Assembly: GCA_964247725.1 (NCBI GenBank)
Contig: CAXTVM010000003.1
Coordinates: 1-64,000, forward strand
Length of the DNA: 64,000 nucleotides
Direction: 5' to 3'
Source of the DNA: Lichenicola sp964247725
Lineage (GTDB): Bacteria > Pseudomonadota > Alphaproteobacteria > Acetobacterales > Acetobacteraceae
The position numbers and the translations under genes were made by a program. Shown here piece after piece: positions 8,270 to 16,684 of this stretch. The notes under the pieces were generated by a model. The model was not told where the DNA came from. It worked only from the letters and a program-made list of their open reading frames with translations, and ran no database searches. Every line of letters starts with the position of its first letter. Position 1 is the stretch's first letter.

Positions 8270-9019
8270 TTGGCGGGCGGACATTCCATCGACGCGCTGG
8301 GTCAGTTCGAGCTGCACCCGGTCCTGGGCTTGCTCGGCGCCAGCCTGCGGTTCAGCCAGTCCACCCTGATGATGGTGATCGCGTCGGCGATCGTGCTGCT
8401 GGTGCTGTATGTCGGCATGCGGCCGCGCGCGATCGTGCCGGGCAGGCTGCAGGCGCTGGTGGAGATCGCCTACGATTTCATCCATGGGATGGCGACGGAC
8501 CAGATCGGCCCGCAGGGCCGCCGGTTCTTCCCGTTCGTGTTCACGCTGTTCACCTTCATCCTGGCTGGCAACTACCTTGGGCTGATCCCAGGCTCGTACA
8601 CCTTCACCAGCCAGATCATCGTCACCGCCGGGATGGCGATGCTGGTGTTCGTGGTGGGCCTGCTGGTCGCGCTGCGCGAGCAGGGCCTCGGCTTCTTCGG
8701 CCACTTCATGCCGGAAGGCGCGCCGATCGGGCTGGCGCCGCTGCTGGTGCCGATCGAGATCCTGTCCTACCTGTCGCGGCCGATCAGCCTGTCGGTGCGA
8801 CTGTTCGCCAACATGATGGCCGGCCACGTCATGCTTGAGATGTTCGCCGCCTTCACGGTGCTGCTGGGCGGCATCCACGTCGTCGGCCCGGTGCTAGGCA
8901 TCGCCCCGGTGGCGATCAACATGGCGCTGATCGCGCTCGAGCTGCTGGTCGGCGCGCTGCAGGCCTACGTGTTCGCCATCCTCACCTGCATCTACCTGGG
9001 CGAGGCGGTCGCCCACTAG
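8270..9019 (+). CDS. atpB: F0F1 ATP synthase subunit a
   Basis: Stator channel subunit (249 aa) that passes protons to the c-ring. The stretch PISLSVRLFANMMAGHVMLE contains the invariant arginine and the following helix; ALELLVGALQAYVFAILTCIYL is the last membrane helix. Starts at TTG 8270, with AGGGGG seven bases upstream and the family N-terminus LAGGHSIDALGQFELHPV directly after it; no ATG or GTG fits. It sits 11 bp after atpI. Upstream open frame to 8126 overlaps atpI and is not coding. Confidence 0.95.
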   Translation: MAGGHSIDALGQFELHPVLGLLGASLRFSQSTLMMVIASAIVLLVLYVGMRPRAIVPGRLQALVEIAYDFIHGMATDQIGPQGRRFFPFVFTLFTFILAGNYLGLIPGSYTFTSQIIVTAGMAMLVFVVGLLVALREQGLGFFGHFMPEGAPIGLAPLLVPIEILSYLSRPISLSVRLFANMMAGHVMLEMFAAFTVLLGGIHVVGPVLGIAPVAINMALIALELLVGALQAYVFAILTCIYLGEAVAH

Positions 9020-9073
9020 GCGCGCTTTGCACCGGTCGCCCCCCTCCATTCCAGACCTCAAGGACGAAGACCC

Positions 9074-9298
9074 ATGGATCTCGCTGCGGCTCGCTACATC
9101 GGCGCCGGCATCGCCGTGATCGCCCTCGCCGGCGTCGGCGTCGGCATCGGCAACATCTTCGCCTCGCTGGTGAGCACCATCGGCCGCAACCCGGCCGCCC
9201 GGCCGCACGTGTTCGCGCTGGGAATGCTGGGCTTCGCCCTGACCGAGGCGGTGGCGCTGTTCGCGCTGGTGATCGCCTTCATCATCCTGTTCGTCTGA
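9074..9298 (+). CDS. atpE: F0F1 ATP synthase subunit c
   Basis: 74 aa proteolipid of the rotor ring. Two hydrophobic helices joined by the polar loop GRNPAARP; the second contains the proton-carrying carboxylate Glu58 in LGFALTEAVALFALV. The first helix carries the glycine-rich AGVGVGIGNIFAS pattern. Glu in the EAVALF context suggests a proton-coupled ring; no Na+-binding Gln/Ser/Glu set is seen. Good ribosome site (AAGGACGAAG) before ATG 9074. Confidence 0.97.
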   Translation: MDLAAARYIGAGIAVIALAGVGVGIGNIFASLVSTIGRNPAARPHVFALGMLGFALTEAVALFALVIAFIILFV

Positions 9299-9309
9299 TC
9301 GGGGCGGCG

Positions 9310-9918
9310 GTGCCGGGGGTGGCCAGGCGCATGGCGGCCATGGCAGCACGTGGGGCCGCGCGAGGGGCTGCGTTGCTCGCCGCCGTCGTCGCCGCCCGTC
9401 CTGCCTTCGCGGCCGGCATGCCGCAGCTGCAGTTCGGCAACCCGCTCACCACCGGGCAGCTGTTCTGGGGCGCGGTCATCTTCCTGATCCTATACCTGTT
9501 GCTGAGCCGCTCGGCGCTGCCGCGGGTGGCCTCGGTGCTGGACGAGCGGCGCGGACGGATCGACGGCGACCTCGACGCGGCCAAGGCCGCGCGGGACGAG
9601 GCGGACCGGGCGGTCGACGAGCTGCGCCGCGCCCGCCGCCGGGCCGCCGCCGAGGCGGCCGCCATCGTCGACGCCGTGGTGACGGAGGCGCGGGACCGCG
9701 CGGCGGCCGCGGCGCACGAGATGAACGCGCGGCTGGAGGCCGAGATCGCCCGCGCCGAGGCCGGCGTCGTCGCTGCGCGCCAGGCGGCGCTGGGCTCGCT
9801 GCGCGCGGTCGCCGCCGAGACCGCGCAGCTGCTGGTCGACCGGCTGACCGGCGGCGGCGTCGATCGCGCCTTGGTCGAGGACAAGGTGGACGGCGTGCTC
9901 GCCGCCCGGCCGGCGTAG
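9310..9918 (+). CDS. atpF': F0F1 ATP synthase subunit b'
   Basis: Peripheral stalk subunit, 202 aa. An Ala-rich N-terminal segment ending AFAAG resembles a cleavable signal, then GNPLTTGQLFWGAVIFLILYLLL is the membrane anchor and the rest is a long charged coiled coil (DERRGRIDGDLDAAKAARDEADRAV). The position directly after atpE and before atpF, and the N-terminal Ala-rich extension, mark it as b' rather than b. The start may be GTG 9310 or ATG 9331. The b/b' heterodimer holds F1 against rotation and is typical of photosynthetic and alphaproteobacterial lineages. Confidence 0.9.
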   Translation: MPGVARRMAAMAARGAARGAALLAAVVAARPAFAAGMPQLQFGNPLTTGQLFWGAVIFLILYLLLSRSALPRVASVLDERRGRIDGDLDAAKAARDEADRAVDELRRARRRAAAEAAAIVDAVVTEARDRAAAAAHEMNARLEAEIARAEAGVVAARQAALGSLRAVAAETAQLLVDRLTGGGVDRALVEDKVDGVLAARPA

Positions 9919-9928
9919 GAGACTCCAG

Positions 9929-10441
9929 ATGAGCGTCCAGGACCTGCTGCACGAACCACGCTTCTGGTACCTCGTCGCCTTCGTGCTGTTCTTCGCGGTG
10001 TTCGGGCGCCGGCTATGGCGGCCGCTGGTGGCGATGCTCGATCGCCGGGCGGCGACCGTCAGGCTGGAGCTCGACGAGGCCGCGCGCCTGCGCCGCGAGG
10101 CGGAGGCGATGCTGGCCGAGGCGCGCCGGGAGCGCGAGGCCACCCTCGCCGACGGGCAGCGCATGATCGAGAACGCGCGCATCGAGGCCGGCCGTATCGC
10201 CGAGGCGGCGCGGGTCGAGGCGGAGGCGAACGCCGCCCGCCGCGAGCGGATGGCGCGCGACCGCATCCAGGCGGCCGAGCGGGCCGCGGTGACCGAGGTG
10301 CGCAGCGCCGCCGCCGACATCGCCACCGAAGCGGCCCGTGCGGCGGTGGCCGAGGCGCTGACGGCCGATGCCGACGCCGCCTTGATCGACCGCGCCATCG
10401 GCGCCCTGCCGGCCGCCTTCGCGACCCGCATCGCAGCCTGA
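9929..10441 (+). CDS. atpF: F0F1 ATP synthase subunit b
   Basis: 170 aa stalk subunit pairing with b'. N-terminal anchor FWYLVAFVLFFAVFGRRLW, then RPLVAMLDRRAATVRLELDEA and a continuous amphipathic helix rich in Ala, Arg and Glu. ATG 9929 follows TAGGAG by about five bases and lies 10 bp after atpF'. Last gene of the F0 operon; the F1 genes are not in this window. A glycosyltransferase gene begins 31 bp later and could be read through from this operon. Confidence 0.93.
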   Translation: MSVQDLLHEPRFWYLVAFVLFFAVFGRRLWRPLVAMLDRRAATVRLELDEAARLRREAEAMLAEARREREATLADGQRMIENARIEAGRIAEAARVEAEANAARRERMARDRIQAAERAAVTEVRSAAADIATEAARAAVAEALTADADAALIDRAIGALPAAFATRIAA

Positions 10442-10472
10442 TCCGGCCGGTCCCGCGGACGCCACCGCTCCC

Positions 10473-11276
10473 GTGGCCGACACCGTGCCGCCGCCGCTCG
10501 CGCCCCCGCTGCTTACCATCGTGGCCGCGGTGCTGGACGAAGCCCCCAACATCCGGCCGGTCTGCGCCGAGATGGCGCAGGCATTCCAGGGGCTGCCACC
10601 GCACGAGGTGGTGTTCGTCGATGACGGCAGCACCGACGGCACCCTCGACGCCTTGGCCGAGGCCCGGGCCCTGCTGCCGCAGCTGCGGGTGATCGGCCAC
10701 GACCGGCGCTGCGGCAAGTCGGCGGCGCTGCGCACCGGCATCGAGGCGGCGCACGGCACCTGGATCGCCACCATCGACGGTGACGGCCAGGACGATCCGA
10801 CCGAGGTGGCGCCCATGCTGCGGCTCGCCCTCACGGCCGGGGCGGTGGAGCCGGGGCCGCTGGTGGTGGGGGTGCGGCTCGCCCGCAGCGACAACGCGTC
10901 CCGCCGCCTGGCCACCCGCTTCGCCAACGGGCTGCGCCGGCGCCTGCTGCGGGACGGCTGCCCCGACACCGGGGCGCCGATGAAGCTGTTCCGCCGCGCC
11001 GACTTCCTGCGCCTGCCGCAGTTCGAGGGCGTGCACCGGTTCCTGCCGGCCCTGTTCCAGCACTACGGCAGCGAGCTGGTGTGCTATCCGGTGAGGCACC
11101 GGGCCCGGCTGCACGGCAGCTCGAAATACACCAATCTCGGGCGGGCGGTGGTGGGGGTGCGGGACATGATGGGGGTCGCCTGGCTGCAGTCCCGCACGGT
11201 TCTGCCCAGGGCCACGAAGGAGCAGGGGCTCTGCCCCTGCACCCCGCCAGAGGACAGTCGTCCTCTGGACACCTGA
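10473..11276 (+). CDS. Glycosyltransferase family 2 (polyprenyl-phosphate sugar transferase type)
   Basis: 267 aa inverting GT-A enzyme. LTIVAAVLDEAPNI opens the fold; VVFVDDGSTDGT gives the nucleotide-sugar DD motif, ATIDGDGQDDP the metal-binding DxD, and HGSSKYTNLGRA the acceptor block typical of DPM1/ArnC-like enzymes that load a sugar on undecaprenyl phosphate. GTG 10473 is the only sensible start. The last 18 residues (about EQGLCPCTPPEDSRPLDT) are encoded by a dispersed repeat and are not part of the fold. The next gene, an ArnT-like GT39, starts two bases after the stop, so the pair probably makes and uses a lipid-linked sugar for envelope modification. Confidence 0.85.
   Translation: MADTVPPPLAPPLLTIVAAVLDEAPNIRPVCAEMAQAFQGLPPHEVVFVDDGSTDGTLDALAEARALLPQLRVIGHDRRCGKSAALRTGIEAAHGTWIATIDGDGQDDPTEVAPMLRLALTAGAVEPGPLVVGVRLARSDNASRRLATRFANGLRRRLLRDGCPDTGAPMKLFRRADFLRLPQFEGVHRFLPALFQHYGSELVCYPVRHRARLHGSSKYTNLGRAVVGVRDMMGVAWLQSRTVLPRATKEQGLCPCTPPEDSRPLDT
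11216..11274. repeat. Two-hairpin GGCCAGGG-type repeat, copy 3, inside coding sequence
   Basis: AAGGAGCAGGGGCTCTGCCCCTGC followed by CAGAGGACAGTCGTCCTCTG, two perfect-stem hairpins matching the intergenic copies. It supplies the 3' end of the GT2 gene and lies immediately upstream of the GT39 start, so it is both coding and possibly regulatory between the two cistrons. Confidence 0.75.
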
Positions 11277-11278
11277 TC

Positions 11279-12925
11279 ATGTTGGGTTCTCGCCACTACG
11301 CGCTGATCGTGGCGCTCGTGCTGGCGCTGTTCCTGCCAGGACGGGCATCGCTGCCCCCGTTCGACCGCGACGAGCCGCGGTACATGGAGGCCAGCGCGCA
11401 GATGCTGCGCTCCGGCGACTTCGTCGACGTCCGGTTCCAGGACCGGCCGCGCTACCTGCAGCCGGCCGGGATCTACTGGCTGGAGGCGGCGGCTGTGGCG
11501 GCGACCGGCACGCTCGGCGAGCGCCAGGTCTGGGCCTACCGGATCCCGACGCTGCTGGCGGTGATCGCCGCGGTGCTGCTCACCGCCCGGATCGGCGTGG
11601 CGCTGTTCGACCTGCAGGCGGGGCTGCTCGGCGCATTGCTGCTGGCGGTCTCGGTTCTGATGACCGCGGAAGGCCGGCTGGCCACCATCGACAGCTGCCT
11701 GCTCGCGGCGGTCCTGGCGCTGCAGGCGGCGATGCTGCGCGCCTGGCAGGACCGGGACTCGAGTGCCCGCACGCCGCCGGCGGTTGCGGCGGCGTACTGG
11801 GCGGCGCTGGGCGTCGGCCTGATGCTGAAGGGGCCGGTGGTGCTGATCCCGGCGTTCGGCACCCCGCTGGCGCTGGCGCTGGTCGAGCGTCGGATCCTCT
11901 GGTGGCGCCGGCTGCATCCGGGCTGGGGCGTGCCGCTGGCGCTGGCGATCGTGCTGCCGTGGTGCATCGCGATCGGCGCGGTGAGCCACGGGCTGTTCTT
12001 CCAGCGCGCGGTCGGCACCAACTTGCTGGGCAAGGTCGCCTCCGGGCAGCAGGCGCACGGGCTGCCGCCCGGCTACCATCTGGCGGCGTTCGCGGTCGCG
12101 TTCTGGCCCGGATCACTGTTCGCGGCGATGGCGATCCCGTTCGTCTGGCGGCGGCGCCGGACGCCGTCGGCGCGCTACCTGCTGTGCTGGATCGCGCCGC
12201 ACTGGCTGGTGTTCGAGCTGATCGCGACCAAGCTGCCGCACTACGTGCTGCCGACCTACCCGGCGATCGCCCTGCTCGCCGCGGCCGCGGTGGGCCAGGC
12301 GGGCGGCTGGCGTCCGCCGGCGGCCCGGTGGGGCCAGGCGCTGCTCTGGCTGTACGGCCTGGTGTGGCTCGGCGTCGGCATCGCGGTGACGGGCGCCGGG
12401 CCGCTGCTGCTGTGGCGGCTCCAGGGCGAGGTCGCGCCGGCGGCGGTGCTGGTCCCGCTGCTGTCGCTGCCGCTGGTGCTGCTGTCGGGCTGGCTGGTGC
12501 TGCGCGGCCAGGCGCCCGAAGCGCTGCTGGCGGTGGCGGGGGCGGCGGTGATCGCCTATTTCGGGCTGTTCTCGGTGGTGCTGCCGCGCCTCTCGACGAT
12601 CTGGCTCAGCCCGCGCATCGCCCAGATGGTGGCGCTGGAGCGCCCCTGCCCCGGCAGCGTGCTGGCCTCGTCCTCGTTCAGCGAGCCGAGCCTGGTGTTC
12701 CTGGTGGGCCAGGACACGCGGCTGATCGACGCCGCCGCTGCCGCCGACTTCCTGGACCGCGACCGCGCCTGCGGCCTGGCGCTGGTCGGCAGCCGCGACG
12801 AGGCGGCGTTCCGCGCGCGGCTCCTGGCCGACCATCTCGCGGTGCGGCAGCTGGGGCTGGTCACCGGGCTCAACTACTCGAACGGCCGCCGGCTGACGCT
12901 GAGGCTGTTCCGGGCCGATCCCTGA
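11279..12925 (+). CDS. ArnT-like glycosyltransferase, family 39
   Basis: 548 aa polytopic inner-membrane glycosyltransferase that uses a polyprenyl-phosphate sugar. The first periplasmic loop has PPFDRDEPRYMEAS, the catalytic Asp-Glu motif of ArnT/PMT enzymes, then MLRSGDFVDVRFQDRPRYLQPAGIYWLEA, the family consensus with Gln where many have Lys-Pro. About a dozen hydrophobic segments follow; a ATKLPHYVLPTYPAIALLA block is typical. ATG 11279 is two bases after the upstream GT2 stop. Together they would add a sugar to lipid A or another envelope glycan. The acceptor is not predictable from sequence. Confidence 0.87.
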   Translation: MLGSRHYALIVALVLALFLPGRASLPPFDRDEPRYMEASAQMLRSGDFVDVRFQDRPRYLQPAGIYWLEAAAVAATGTLGERQVWAYRIPTLLAVIAAVLLTARIGVALFDLQAGLLGALLLAVSVLMTAEGRLATIDSCLLAAVLALQAAMLRAWQDRDSSARTPPAVAAAYWAALGVGLMLKGPVVLIPAFGTPLALALVERRILWWRRLHPGWGVPLALAIVLPWCIAIGAVSHGLFFQRAVGTNLLGKVASGQQAHGLPPGYHLAAFAVAFWPGSLFAAMAIPFVWRRRRTPSARYLLCWIAPHWLVFELIATKLPHYVLPTYPAIALLAAAAVGQAGGWRPPAARWGQALLWLYGLVWLGVGIAVTGAGPLLLWRLQGEVAPAAVLVPLLSLPLVLLSGWLVLRGQAPEALLAVAGAAVIAYFGLFSVVLPRLSTIWLSPRIAQMVALERPCPGSVLASSSFSEPSLVFLVGQDTRLIDAAAAADFLDRDRACGLALVGSRDEAAFRARLLADHLAVRQLGLVTGLNYSNGRRLTLRLFRADP

Positions 12926-13013
12926 CCGTCCGGGCCCTGCCGCGGCGGATGCGGCGCGGCGTGCCCCGACCCGTCCATGGCCCGCGGGCTGGGTCCAAAC
13001 GACCGGCCGGCTG

Positions 13014-14423
13014 ATGCTGTTCTACGAGCCGCTGTTCCTGTTCCTGTTCTTCCCCGGGGTGCTGGCCGCCTACCTGCTGGTCCGCCGCCGCGCCGGCGGG
13101 CGGGCGGCCGTGCTGCTGGTGGCCAGCCTGGCGTTCTACCTGTGGAGCGAGCCGCTGTTCGTCCCGGTGGTGCTGGCGACCTGCGTGGCGGATTACGTCC
13201 TGGCGCTGCAGATCGCGCGCCGCCGCCCCGGCGCGCTGGCGGCGGGCGTGCTGCTGAACCTCGGCCTGCTCGGATACTACAAGTACGCCGGCTTCGCGGT
13301 CGGCAACCTGGACGTCCTGCTGGCATCGGTGGGGCTGCCGCCCTGGCCGATCCTGCGGGTGGCGCTGCCGATCGGCGTCTCCTTCATCGTGTTCGAGAAG
13401 ATCACCTACCTGGTGGACATCGCCCGCGGCCGCAGCCGCCCGGCGCCGGGTCTTGCGACCTACCTGCTCTACGTCTTCCTGTTCCCAAAGCTGCTGGCCG
13501 GCCCGATTATCAAGTACCACGAGCTGGAGGCGCAGCTGCTGGCGTCGGGCCGCAACCGGGGCGACGACCTGGTTCAGGGGTTCCGGCGGTTCATGCTGGG
13601 CGTGGTGAAGAAGGTGGTGCTGGCGGACACGCTGGCCTCCGGCGCGGACATGGTGTTCGACTCGCCCCCGGAGCAGCTGGGCTGCGCCGACGCCTGGCGC
13701 GGCGTGCTGTTCTTCGCCTTCCAGATCTACCTGGACTTCAGCGCCTACTCCGACATGGCGATCGGGCTGGCCCGCATGTTCGGGTTCCGGCTGAACGAGA
13801 ACTTCGACCGGCCCTACATCTCGTGCAGCATCACCGAGTTCTGGCGGCGCTGGCACATCTCGCTGACCACCTGGATCCGCGACTACCTCTACGTCCCGCT
13901 GGGCGGCAACCGGGTGGCGCCCTGGCGGTGCTACGCCAACCTCTGGATCTGCTTCCTGGCCAGCGGGTTGTGGCATGGGGCGGCTTGGACCTACGTGGCC
14001 TGGGGGGCCTACAACGGCGTGTTCCTGGTGGCCGAACGGCTGTTCCTGCTGCGCTGGCTGGACCGCGCGCCGCGGCTGGCGGCCAACGCGCTCACGTTCG
14101 CCGCCGTGATGGCCGGCTGGCTGGTGTTCCGAGCCACCAGCCTGCGGCAGGCGGGGACGATGCTGGTGGCCATGGCGCGGCCCGGGCGGCCCGGCGCCGT
14201 GGTGGGGATGTGGTGGACCGCGCCCATGCTGGCGGCGCTGGCGGGGGCGGCGCTGCTCTCCTTCCTGCCGCGGGCGCCGGGCTACGACCGCGCGGCGGCC
14301 GGCGTCCTGGCCGCCCCGGCCGGGCGGGCGACGCTCGACCTTCTGCTCAGCCTGGCCTTCGTCTTCGCCGTCGCCAAGGCGATGGCCGACCCGTTCCGGC
14401 CGTTCCTGTACTTCCGCTTCTAG
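13014..14423 (+). CDS. MBOAT family O-acyltransferase (AlgI-like)
   Basis: 469 aa inner-membrane acyltransferase that moves an acetyl group across the membrane for polysaccharide O-acetylation. Multiple hydrophobic helices; the signature YKYAGF, FYWRRWHIS-type block (EFWRRWHISLTTWIRDYLYVPLGG) and the catalytic histidine in SGLWHGAAWTYVAWG are all present. Starts at ATG 13014 (LFYEPLFLFLFFP). The next gene encodes an AlgJ/AlgX-like partner. The TAG stop lies within the CTAG end of a hairpin element. Works with the downstream gene; the polysaccharide target may be made elsewhere. Confidence 0.9.
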   Translation: MLFYEPLFLFLFFPGVLAAYLLVRRRAGGRAAVLLVASLAFYLWSEPLFVPVVLATCVADYVLALQIARRRPGALAAGVLLNLGLLGYYKYAGFAVGNLDVLLASVGLPPWPILRVALPIGVSFIVFEKITYLVDIARGRSRPAPGLATYLLYVFLFPKLLAGPIIKYHELEAQLLASGRNRGDDLVQGFRRFMLGVVKKVVLADTLASGADMVFDSPPEQLGCADAWRGVLFFAFQIYLDFSAYSDMAIGLARMFGFRLNENFDRPYISCSITEFWRRWHISLTTWIRDYLYVPLGGNRVAPWRCYANLWICFLASGLWHGAAWTYVAWGAYNGVFLVAERLFLLRWLDRAPRLAANALTFAAVMAGWLVFRATSLRQAGTMLVAMARPGRPGAVVGMWWTAPMLAALAGAALLSFLPRAPGYDRAAAGVLAAPAGRATLDLLLSLAFVFAVAKAMADPFRPFLYFRF

Positions 14424-14464
14424 AGCATGATCCGATCGCTTGAGGCTCGCGGATCATGCTCTAG
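14420..14464. repeat. CTAG-bounded hairpin element (IS630-end-like), copy 1
   Basis: A 45 bp element: CTAGAGCATGATCCG, a 15 nt loop and the exact reverse complement CGGATCATGCTCTAG. The first CTAG includes the TAG stop of the MBOAT gene (14421-14423). The first 13 bases are identical to the left end of the IS630 element at 26805. A further truncated CTAG-containing tail follows to about 14484. Confidence 0.8.
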
Positions 14465-14487
14465 CTCGTTGTTTTCGCTCTAGCTCG

Positions 14488-15693
14488 ATGCTGCGGCGCA
14501 TCCTCCCGCTGGCGCCCGGCATCGCCGTCCTGGCGGTGGCCACGACGCTGCTGCTGATGAACCTCGCCCTGCTGGCCGCCGGGCATCGACCGATCAAGCT
14601 GGTGCCGGGCCTTCACGGCGTGACCGCGCCGAAGGCGGTGCCGGAGACGGAACGGGTCTCGCTCCAGGCCGTGCTGGACGCAAGCTGGCAGGCTGCCGCG
14701 GCGCGGCTGGTGGGCCCGGCCATGCCGCTCTACCCGGCCGCGGTCCGCCTGCGCAACCAGGCCGAATATTCGCTGCTCGGCTCCTCCCCCAACCCGGTGG
14801 TGATGGCGGGCCGGGACGGCACGTTGCTCGAACGGATCTATGCGGACGAGTACTGCGCCCGCGACCTTGCCGCCTGGCGACCCAGCGCCCGGGCCTGGGC
14901 CGCGCGGATCAGGCAGATGCAGGACGAGCAGGTGCGCCGGGGCCACGCGTTCCTGTACGTGCTGACGCCGTCCAAGGTCGCGCAGTATCCGGAGCTGTTG
15001 CCGCGCTCGTTCGGCTGCCCCTCACGCCGGGCGGACCGGCTGGGCCTGCTGCCGGAATGGGCCGCGATGCTGCGGGCCGCCGGGGTCCACGTCGTGGACA
15101 CCAGCGCGGTGCTGCTGGCAGCGCACGGCGCCTACCCGTTCCGGCTGTTCCCGCCCGGCGGCACGCACTGGAACGCGGTGGGTGCGGCGGTCGCGCAGCG
15201 GGCGGTGCTGGACGGGCTGGCGCAGCTCCTGCCGGGGCGCGGCATCGCCGCGTCCGCCTTCGCCTGGCACATGATCCCGCATCCCGTGCGCGACGGCGAC
15301 GACACCGACTTGGCCCGCCTGCTGAACCTGTTCGTGCCCGCCGCCGACGGCCCGGTACCGTCGGCGACGGCGCTGCCCGGACCGCCGGGGCGCTGCCGCC
15401 CGTCCCGCATCGCCATCGTCGGCGGCAGCTTCAGCCATGCGACGCTGCAGGCGCTGGACCGGATGCCGTGCCCGGTGACCGCCACCGAATACGAGTACTG
15501 GCACGGCTACACGCTGCATTGGGAACACGGCGCTCTGGCAGGGCATCCCGGAGTGGACGGCGTGCAGCGGGACGCCGACCTGCTGGCGGCCGACGCGCTG
15601 ATCTACGAGGAGAACGAGGAGCTGCTCGGCCGCGCCTTGCACGGCCAGGCGCTGTGGGCGCTCCTACGCCGGCACGCGGCCGCGGTGCCGTAG
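14488..15693 (+). CDS. AlgJ/AlgX-like SGNH-fold acetylation protein
   Basis: 401 aa periplasmic protein anchored by one N-terminal membrane segment (LPLAPGIAVLAVATTLLLMNLALLAA). The SGNH/AlgJ features are the GTHWNAVGAAVA block (His of the catalytic set), the YVLTPSKVAQYPE strand and a Ser in IVGGSFSHATLQAL. AlgJ/AlgX proteins accept acetyl groups from an MBOAT partner and hand them to an exopolysaccharide. ATG 14488 is chosen; an upstream in-frame TTG at 14440 would translate the hairpin element. Strong pairing with the MBOAT gene 65 bp upstream supports a two-protein O-acetylation module. Confidence 0.8.
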   Translation: MLRRILPLAPGIAVLAVATTLLLMNLALLAAGHRPIKLVPGLHGVTAPKAVPETERVSLQAVLDASWQAAAARLVGPAMPLYPAAVRLRNQAEYSLLGSSPNPVVMAGRDGTLLERIYADEYCARDLAAWRPSARAWAARIRQMQDEQVRRGHAFLYVLTPSKVAQYPELLPRSFGCPSRRADRLGLLPEWAAMLRAAGVHVVDTSAVLLAAHGAYPFRLFPPGGTHWNAVGAAVAQRAVLDGLAQLLPGRGIAASAFAWHMIPHPVRDGDDTDLARLLNLFVPAADGPVPSATALPGPPGRCRPSRIAIVGGSFSHATLQALDRMPCPVTATEYEYWHGYTLHWEHGALAGHPGVDGVQRDADLLAADALIYEENEELLGRALHGQALWALLRRHAAAVP

Positions 15694-15777
15694 AGGCGTC
15701 GCCACGCAACCGCCTGTCCTGTACGATCGTGGTGCTCCGGAACACCGGTCACCTCGGGATCAAGGGGGCCCATATCG

Positions 15778-16371
15778 TCAGCCGATGAGCGGCACCAGAT
15801 GCGGCCGGACGGTCCGGGTCGGGATGATGCGAACCGGATCGCCGGCCAGCACCGGCCCCTCGCGCTCGACCAGGGCCAGGATGCCGCGGCGGCCGGCGGC
15901 GGCGCGGGCGAAGCCGGGCGCCAGGTGCGGCGCCTGATGGGTACGGGCGATGCGGTCGCCCGGGTGCCGGCAGGGGATGTTCTGCTCGGTGACGAACAGC
16001 GTGGCGCCGGACGGGAACTGCAGCCGCGTTGCCGGCGGCACCAGGCTGAGGGTGCCGATGCCGCGCAGCACCAGGTTGGGACCGAGCAGCGCCGGATCGA
16101 GCCCGCCCAGGCCCATCATCGCCGCTATCTCCGCGCATTCCTCGACCGACACCAGCGAGATCTGCCGGGTGTTGGCGATCGGGGTGCGGCGGGGGTGCCA
16201 GGGCGTGCGCGCGTCGGAGGGCCGGGTGGCGCCGGCGTGGCGGTCGCCGGCCAGGCCTGCGAAGTCCAGCGCCAGGCTCGGCACGCGGCGGCCGACGAAG
16301 TCGCCGGCGTCGGCGAGCAGCAGGTCGGCGACGATCGGAGACGCGGACAGGCCGATCGGCTGGTCGGGCAC
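15778..16371 (-). CDS. MOSC domain-containing protein
   Basis: About 197 aa with a MOSC (Moco sulfurase C-terminal) beta-barrel. Key regions are GLAGDRHAGATRPSD, RQISLVSVEECAEI, LGPNLVLRGIGTLSLVPPATRLQF and the conserved cysteine in VTEQNIPCRHPGDRI. Such proteins (YiiM/YuaD type) handle sulfur-carrier or molybdenum-cofactor chemistry, often in reduction of N-hydroxylated compounds. The start is uncertain; GTG 16371 gives VPVPDQPIGLSASPIVADLL, the usual N-terminal strand. The gene is transcribed toward the AlgJ-like gene and stands alone. Confidence 0.8.
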   Translation of the reverse strand: MPDQPIGLSASPIVADLLLADAGDFVGRRVPSLALDFAGLAGDRHAGATRPSDARTPWHPRRTPIANTRQISLVSVEECAEIAAMMGLGGLDPALLGPNLVLRGIGTLSLVPPATRLQFPSGATLFVTEQNIPCRHPGDRIARTHQAPHLAPGFARAAAGRRGILALVEREGPVLAGDPVRIIPTRTVRPHLVPLIG

Positions 16372-16684
16372 GGGAACCGTCCTGGTATGACGAGCGGCGG
16401 GGGCCGCCAGGATACACGGCCGGCGAATTGGCTGGACAGGAGGTGTCGGACGTCCTCGACCACGAGGTGAGGCGCGCGACGAGGCCGTCACCGCAAGGCG
16501 ACGTTCGAGGCATGAACGATGCGGTTCCCGCTTGCCTCCGACGGCCGGCACCGTCGGCCGGGCCGGCGCCTCTGCTCGGATCACCGCCTGCGGGCAGACG
16601 GCCGTCCTCGTTTCCGGCAATCCACCGTCGAGCTGTCGAACACGGGGGAGGGAGTCCGCGCCATTCACCGATGGAGTGCTCCGC
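16372..16684. other. Intergenic region without supported gene
   Basis: Between the MOSC gene and the divergent Uma2 gene. Short frames exist on the plus strand but have no family signature and overlap one another. No repeat or clear promoter was seen. Confidence 0.5.

Noticed and set aside
14440..14487. Upstream extension of the AlgJ-like protein from TTG 14440
   Set aside because: It would translate the CTAG hairpin element and has no ribosome site; ATG 14488 starts the membrane anchor.
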